In this document: positions 60,603 through 64,000 of the stretch, one piece after another
How the letters are laid out: each line of letters opens with the position of its first letter
Position numbering within the stretch: position 1 is the stretch's first letter
Assembly: GCA_017561665.1 (NCBI GenBank)
Contig: JAFZBQ010000060.1
Location: 124,001-188,000 of the forward strand
DNA from: Bacteroidales bacterium
GTDB lineage: Bacteria; Bacteroidota; Bacteroidia; Bacteroidales; UBA932
DNA: 64,000 bases
Direction of reading: 5' to 3'
Made by a program: the position numbers and the translations under genes
Notes under the pieces: model-generated
What the model was told of the DNA's origin: nothing
The model's input: only the letters and a program-made list of their open reading frames with translations
Database searches by the model: none

Positions 60603-62522
60603 ATGAAAAGATTTGTTAAGAGAATTGTGATGATGATTGCCCTGGCAATGCCCGTAATGGCATTTGCCCAGCGTCCCGTGGGTCCGCTGCAGGCAGAGTT
60701 CAAAATGCCTATTTACCGCAACGCCAAGGTGGCCGACCTGACCATCGTAGTGCCGGAGAACGGCCCCAAGGTTGCAAATGTCGAATTCTTCAACCCTGAA
60801 GGCGCCAAAATCCGCACCGAGACTTTCAAACTCAAGCCCGGTACCAACCATTGCAACGTGAAGCATATTGACAAGCTTGCCGACGGCCGCTACGTGACTA
60901 TGGTTCAGCTTGGCGACACCACTCTCAAGCGCCTGCTCCGCATAGAGCATGTACCCGAGATCGAGGCCCCCACAGAGCCGATCCCGTACCGCAAACTCAT
61001 CTTCACCCCGGACAAATATATGTTCGAGAAGATCTCCAAGAATCTTAAGATAGAATATTCCAAACCTCAGATTTATGAGGCTGTGCCCAATAAAGACTCC
61101 ATCGTGGTCTACATCGGCGGCAACAACTTCTATCGTGCAGAGGACGGCAGGTTTATCATCGATGTAGTTGCAAATCCTTACGTAGAGCGTTACGGTCTCT
61201 ACGCCAAGAAGCCTTATTACTACGTGATGGCAGCCGACAAGCCGGAAGGCCCCTACGAGCGCATAGAAGGCCCCCGCCCGCCCATTGCAAAAGACGGCCG
61301 CATGCATCTTTTCACCGGCGGTGCCATGATGTGCAACGACTATCTGGATCAGGATAAATATGAAATCTACGATCCTGCGAAACACGGCACATACAAACTG
61401 ACGGACATCCGCATAGCAAAGCAGATAGATCCCCGTGACCTGGGCGCCGTAAAGGCAGCCTATCGCACATACTGGGCATATGTTACCACCTCTACCGGTG
61501 ATACTGTGCTGCTCAGCGACCAGCCCGTTTTCCAGGACATCCCCGTATACCACGAGGATCAGTGGGACACCGGATTCACCACCAACGACAACTTTGGCAA
61601 CAGCTGGCTTTCTGAAGACGGCAAGACACTCTATATTGCACGCGGCCAGACTGTTCGCCGCGACGCACCGTACGACCTTGCTTACGATATGGTCGACGGC
61701 CGTATCCTGACTGTATATTCCACCCAGGACGGCAAGACCTGGAAGTATCATCACGCCTTCACTGCAGACGGCGAGCGCGACACGCCGTATACCCAGCAGT
61801 ACGGCGCCCGCATCTGCAAGATGCCCGACGCAGGTCTCTATCTGGTCTTCGTAGAGCACTTTGTGGGCGATATGCAGCAGAGCAGCCTCGATCTGGATTA
61901 CAGCCGCGACGGCGTCAATTTCTACGATGCTCCCGGCGACGGTCCGTTCCTGTACACCGACAATCTGGACGACTTCTATTTCGGCGGCCTGTACAACTTT
62001 GACACCGACATCGTGCAGAGCGGCAACAACTACTACCAGATGGTGGCCCAGGTGATGACCTGGCCTCACTTCTTCCCCGAGCCGCTGTTTGCCCGCAACC
62101 ATCTTGCAGAGGTTACCGCAGGAGATTATGAGCGCATATTCGGCAATCGTGGAATGAAGGAGAAACTCCCTTACTTCGACAAGGTCGGCGGTTGGGAAGG
62201 CCTTGCAAAGATGACCCGCGAGGGACACAGTTCCATCGCCGTGATCTCTTACCGCGCCGACGGTTGGTTCGGCGTTAAGGCTGGTGACAAGACCGGCACC
62301 TTCGTGACCAATCCCATCGCCGGCGGCGGACGCCTGTTTGTCAATGCCGACATTGAAGAGGGCGGACGTCTGGACATAGAGGTTGTCGGCTGCGCCAACA
62401 AGCAGAAAGTCAGCCTGAGCGGCGACGGCATCCACATGCCTGCATTCGACCTGCCTGACGGACCTTTCAAACTGCGCGTAAAGATGCGCAACGCCACCCT
62501 TTACACCATGTACATCGAATAG
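60603..62522 (+). CDS. Secreted beta-propeller-like protein of unknown function
   Basis: 639 residues with signal peptide MKRFVKRIVMMIALAMPVMAFA cleaved before Gln. After an N-terminal beta domain (to about residue 120) come repeated blades with Asp-Gly turns and aromatic strands (EDGRFIIDVVANPYV, EDGKTLYIARGQTV, TQDGKTWKYHHAFT, YSRDGVNFYDAPGDGPFLYT), resembling five-bladed GH43/GH32-type propellers. The C-terminal ~100 residues are beta-rich (GGGRLFVNADIEEGGRLDIE). I do not recognise a named family, and a catalytic triad cannot be assigned with confidence. Its place just upstream (12 bases) of a GH27 alpha-galactosidase suggests work on a galactose-containing glycan. Confidence 0.6.
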   Translation: MKRFVKRIVMMIALAMPVMAFAQRPVGPLQAEFKMPIYRNAKVADLTIVVPENGPKVANVEFFNPEGAKIRTETFKLKPGTNHCNVKHIDKLADGRYVTMVQLGDTTLKRLLRIEHVPEIEAPTEPIPYRKLIFTPDKYMFEKISKNLKIEYSKPQIYEAVPNKDSIVVYIGGNNFYRAEDGRFIIDVVANPYVERYGLYAKKPYYYVMAADKPEGPYERIEGPRPPIAKDGRMHLFTGGAMMCNDYLDQDKYEIYDPAKHGTYKLTDIRIAKQIDPRDLGAVKAAYRTYWAYVTTSTGDTVLLSDQPVFQDIPVYHEDQWDTGFTTNDNFGNSWLSEDGKTLYIARGQTVRRDAPYDLAYDMVDGRILTVYSTQDGKTWKYHHAFTADGERDTPYTQQYGARICKMPDAGLYLVFVEHFVGDMQQSSLDLDYSRDGVNFYDAPGDGPFLYTDNLDDFYFGGLYNFDTDIVQSGNNYYQMVAQVMTWPHFFPEPLFARNHLAEVTAGDYERIFGNRGMKEKLPYFDKVGGWEGLAKMTREGHSSIAVISYRADGWFGVKAGDKTGTFVTNPIAGGGRLFVNADIEEGGRLDIEVVGCANKQKVSLSGDGIHMPAFDLPDGPFKLRVKMRNATLYTMYIE

Positions 62523-62534
62523 ACTTCCGATACT

Positions 62535-64000
62535 ATGAAAAATCATCTTTTGATACTGGCAGCGGCACTGGTTGTCTGCGCCTGCAGCCCCAAGCAGGAG
62601 CCGCTTACCCGCGACTTCGATCCGCCCATCATGGGCTGGAGCAGCTGGAACCATTTCCATACGGAAATCAGTGAAGATATCATTGTAGGCCAGGCCGATG
62701 CCCTGCTTTCGCTCGGACTTGCCGATGCCGGCTACGTTTATGTCAACATCGACGACGGTTTTACCGACGGCCGCGGCGAAGATGGCCGCATCCGCATCGA
62801 TACCACCAAATTTCCAAACGGAATGAAGGCGGTGGCCGATTCCATTCACGCCAGGGGGCTTAAGGCCGGCATGTATTCCGATGCGGGTGACAATACCTGC
62901 GCCTCCCGCGACGTCAAGCCCTACGGCCTCAACGTAGGTCTTTATGGCCACGAACTGGACGATTGCAAGATGATGTTTGACGAGTGGGGCTATGACTTCT
63001 TCAAGGTCGACAACTGCGGCGGACGTCATCTGGATCTGAACGAGAAAGAGCAGTTCACCAAGATTGCCGAGGCGCTCGCAGCCTGCGACAACAAGAAAAT
63101 CAACTTCAACGTTTGCCGCTGGGTGTTCCCCGGCACCTGGGTTATTGACATAGCCGACAGCTGGCGCACTACCCACGACATCTGGGTCAACTGGGATCAG
63201 CTCAAGACCATCATATTGGAGAATATGTATCTTGTGGCATACACCGGTAACGGTCATTACAACGATATGGATATGCTGGAGATAGGTATGGGCTTCAAGC
63301 CGGAAGAGGAGCGTACCCACATGGCCTGCTGGTGCATCCAGAGTTCGCCCATGGTGGTAGGCTGTGACCTGAACAACATGCCCGATTACTCCATCGAATT
63401 TCTCAAGAACCCCGACCTTATTGCAATGGATCAGGACCGGCTTGGCATCGCAGCGCCGGTTGTCCAGAAAGAGGGTGAGACATATGTGATGGCAAAGGAT
63501 ATGGAACATTTCTACGGCCCCAAGCGTGCCGTTGTCGTGGCCAATCTTGGAGACGAACAGACAACCATTACGGTTGATCTGGAGGCTCTCGGATTCAAGG
63601 GCAAGGTTGGTATTTACGACTGCTTCAAGCACGAAGAGCGCCCCGAACTGAGCGATTCGTTTACCCTGACGATAGGCCCTCACGACAGCGAAGCCTTCTT
63701 TGTTACCGGCAAGCGTATAGAGCAGAGCGTATATCAGGCAGAAGCCGCCTTTATGAAGGCATACACCGAAATCAACGAACAGGACTATCCGGTTTACCGC
63801 CGTCCTTACGATATTCCTTCGCCCCGAGTCCGTGAGAGTGCATCTGCACAGATGGGCTACTATGTGACTGAGCTCGGCGGTTGGGATGACAACTGGCTGG
63901 AGTGGCGCAACGTCTACAGCAAGAAGGGTGGTGAATATTCCATGACCCTCCGTTATGCCTGTGCCAATCCCTGCAACGTTGCAGTGTCTGTCAATGGTAA
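62535..64000 (+). CDS. GH27 alpha-galactosidase-like lipoprotein (3' end cut by window edge)
   Basis: The first 488 codons are present, and the frame stays open to the end. Lipoprotein signal: MKNHLLILAAALVVCAC with lipid Cys 17. GH27 fold: PPIMGWSSWNHFH near residue 28, YVNIDDGFTDGRG near 71, GLKAGMYSDAGDNTC near 111 and HELDDCKMMFDEWGYDFFKV near 137. The nucleophile Asp is in KVDNCGG near 157 and the acid/base Asp in YNDMDMLEIG near 241. A beta-sandwich follows and a further domain, possibly carbohydrate-binding (MGYYVTELGGWDDNWLEWRN), is entered near residue 440. Outer-membrane attachment is expected. It probably removes terminal alpha-galactose; some GH27 enzymes use other alpha-linked sugars. 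Confidence 0.9.
   Translation, partial: MKNHLLILAAALVVCACSPKQEPLTRDFDPPIMGWSSWNHFHTEISEDIIVGQADALLSLGLADAGYVYVNIDDGFTDGRGEDGRIRIDTTKFPNGMKAVADSIHARGLKAGMYSDAGDNTCASRDVKPYGLNVGLYGHELDDCKMMFDEWGYDFFKVDNCGGRHLDLNEKEQFTKIAEALAACDNKKINFNVCRWVFPGTWVIDIADSWRTTHDIWVNWDQLKTIILENMYLVAYTGNGHYNDMDMLEIGMGFKPEEERTHMACWCIQSSPMVVGCDLNNMPDYSIEFLKNPDLIAMDQDRLGIAAPVVQKEGETYVMAKDMEHFYGPKRAVVVANLGDEQTTITVDLEALGFKGKVGIYDCFKHEERPELSDSFTLTIGPHDSEAFFVTGKRIEQSVYQAEAAFMKAYTEINEQDYPVYRRPYDIPSPRVRESASAQMGYYVTELGGWDDNWLEWRNVYSKKGGEYSMTLRYACANPCNVAVSVNG

Noticed and set aside
60468..63683. 1071-codon open frame on the minus strand opposite the nucleotidase end, propeller protein and GH27 genes
   Set aside because: It runs antisense through three well-supported genes, and its low-complexity hydrophobic composition mirrors their codon bias. 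No domain is recognisable.

Overview
The window looks like one contiguous stretch of a Bacteroidales (phylum Bacteroidota) chromosome, probably from an intestinal or host-associated lineage; I cannot fix the genus from sequence alone. The evidence is Bacteroidota-type promoters (−7 box TAnnTTTG, with a TTTG −33 box where it can be seen), a type V (FimA/Mfa-like) fimbrial locus, type III glutamine synthetase (GlnN), LL-diaminopimelate aminotransferase (DapL), a serine-palmitoyltransferase-like enzyme, head-GIN and DUF3575 proteins, and secreted glycan-active lipoproteins. Genes are densely packed, with many 1-8 base overlaps and long operons.

Layout. 1-3.6 kb: the end of an ABC-F ATPase carrying an in-frame palindromic repeat, rlmB, then a head-GIN protein and asparaginase on the other strand. 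3.6-5.4 kb: tRNA-Glu(CTC) followed by gltX. 5.4-11 kb (minus): a fimbrial locus reading DUF3575, Mfa2/FimB-like anchor, Ig-like tip protein, FimA-like pilin, ending next to a membrane LytTR regulator. 11-17.3 kb: COG0523 GTPase, YegP, zinc peptidase, then an AMP-ligase/SPT/SDR group that fits sphingolipid synthesis. 17.4-23 kb: an accessory island with RhuM, a single-chain MmeI-like restriction-modification enzyme and a membrane NERD/zinc-finger protein; the last two lie between two inverted 225-base copies of a structured non-coding repeat. 23-29.5 kb (minus): an aromatic amino acid operon headed by a chorismate mutase-dehydroquinate synthase fusion. 29.5-34.7 kb: YitT, MATE, DUF3737, MalY and a PAP2 phosphatase. 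34.7-43 kb: tRNA-Lys(CTT), a ClpC-type ATPase, a glycosyltransferase, then dapF-dapL-glnN. 43-54 kb: gltB-gltD-pyrG-asnB-purF, where four of the five products are glutamine amidotransferases. 54-57.7 kb: two paralogous secreted esterases and a glycerate kinase-RNase HII fusion. 57.6-64 kb: an ADGF-like adenosine deaminase, a 5'-nucleotidase lipoprotein, a secreted beta-propeller-like protein and a truncated GH27 alpha-galactosidase.

Nitrogen assimilation links much of the right half: GlnN makes glutamine, GltBD recycles it to glutamate, and PyrG, AsnB and PurF spend its amide, with dapL/dapF and tRNA-Glu/gltX using glutamate nearby. The best candidates for something undescribed are the inverted-repeat-bounded restriction island with a co-varying hairpin, the two unusual fusions (chorismate mutase-AroB and glycerate kinase-RNase HII), the palindrome inserted in the ABC-F gene, and an Asp in the second Walker A motif of the ClpC-like ATPase.
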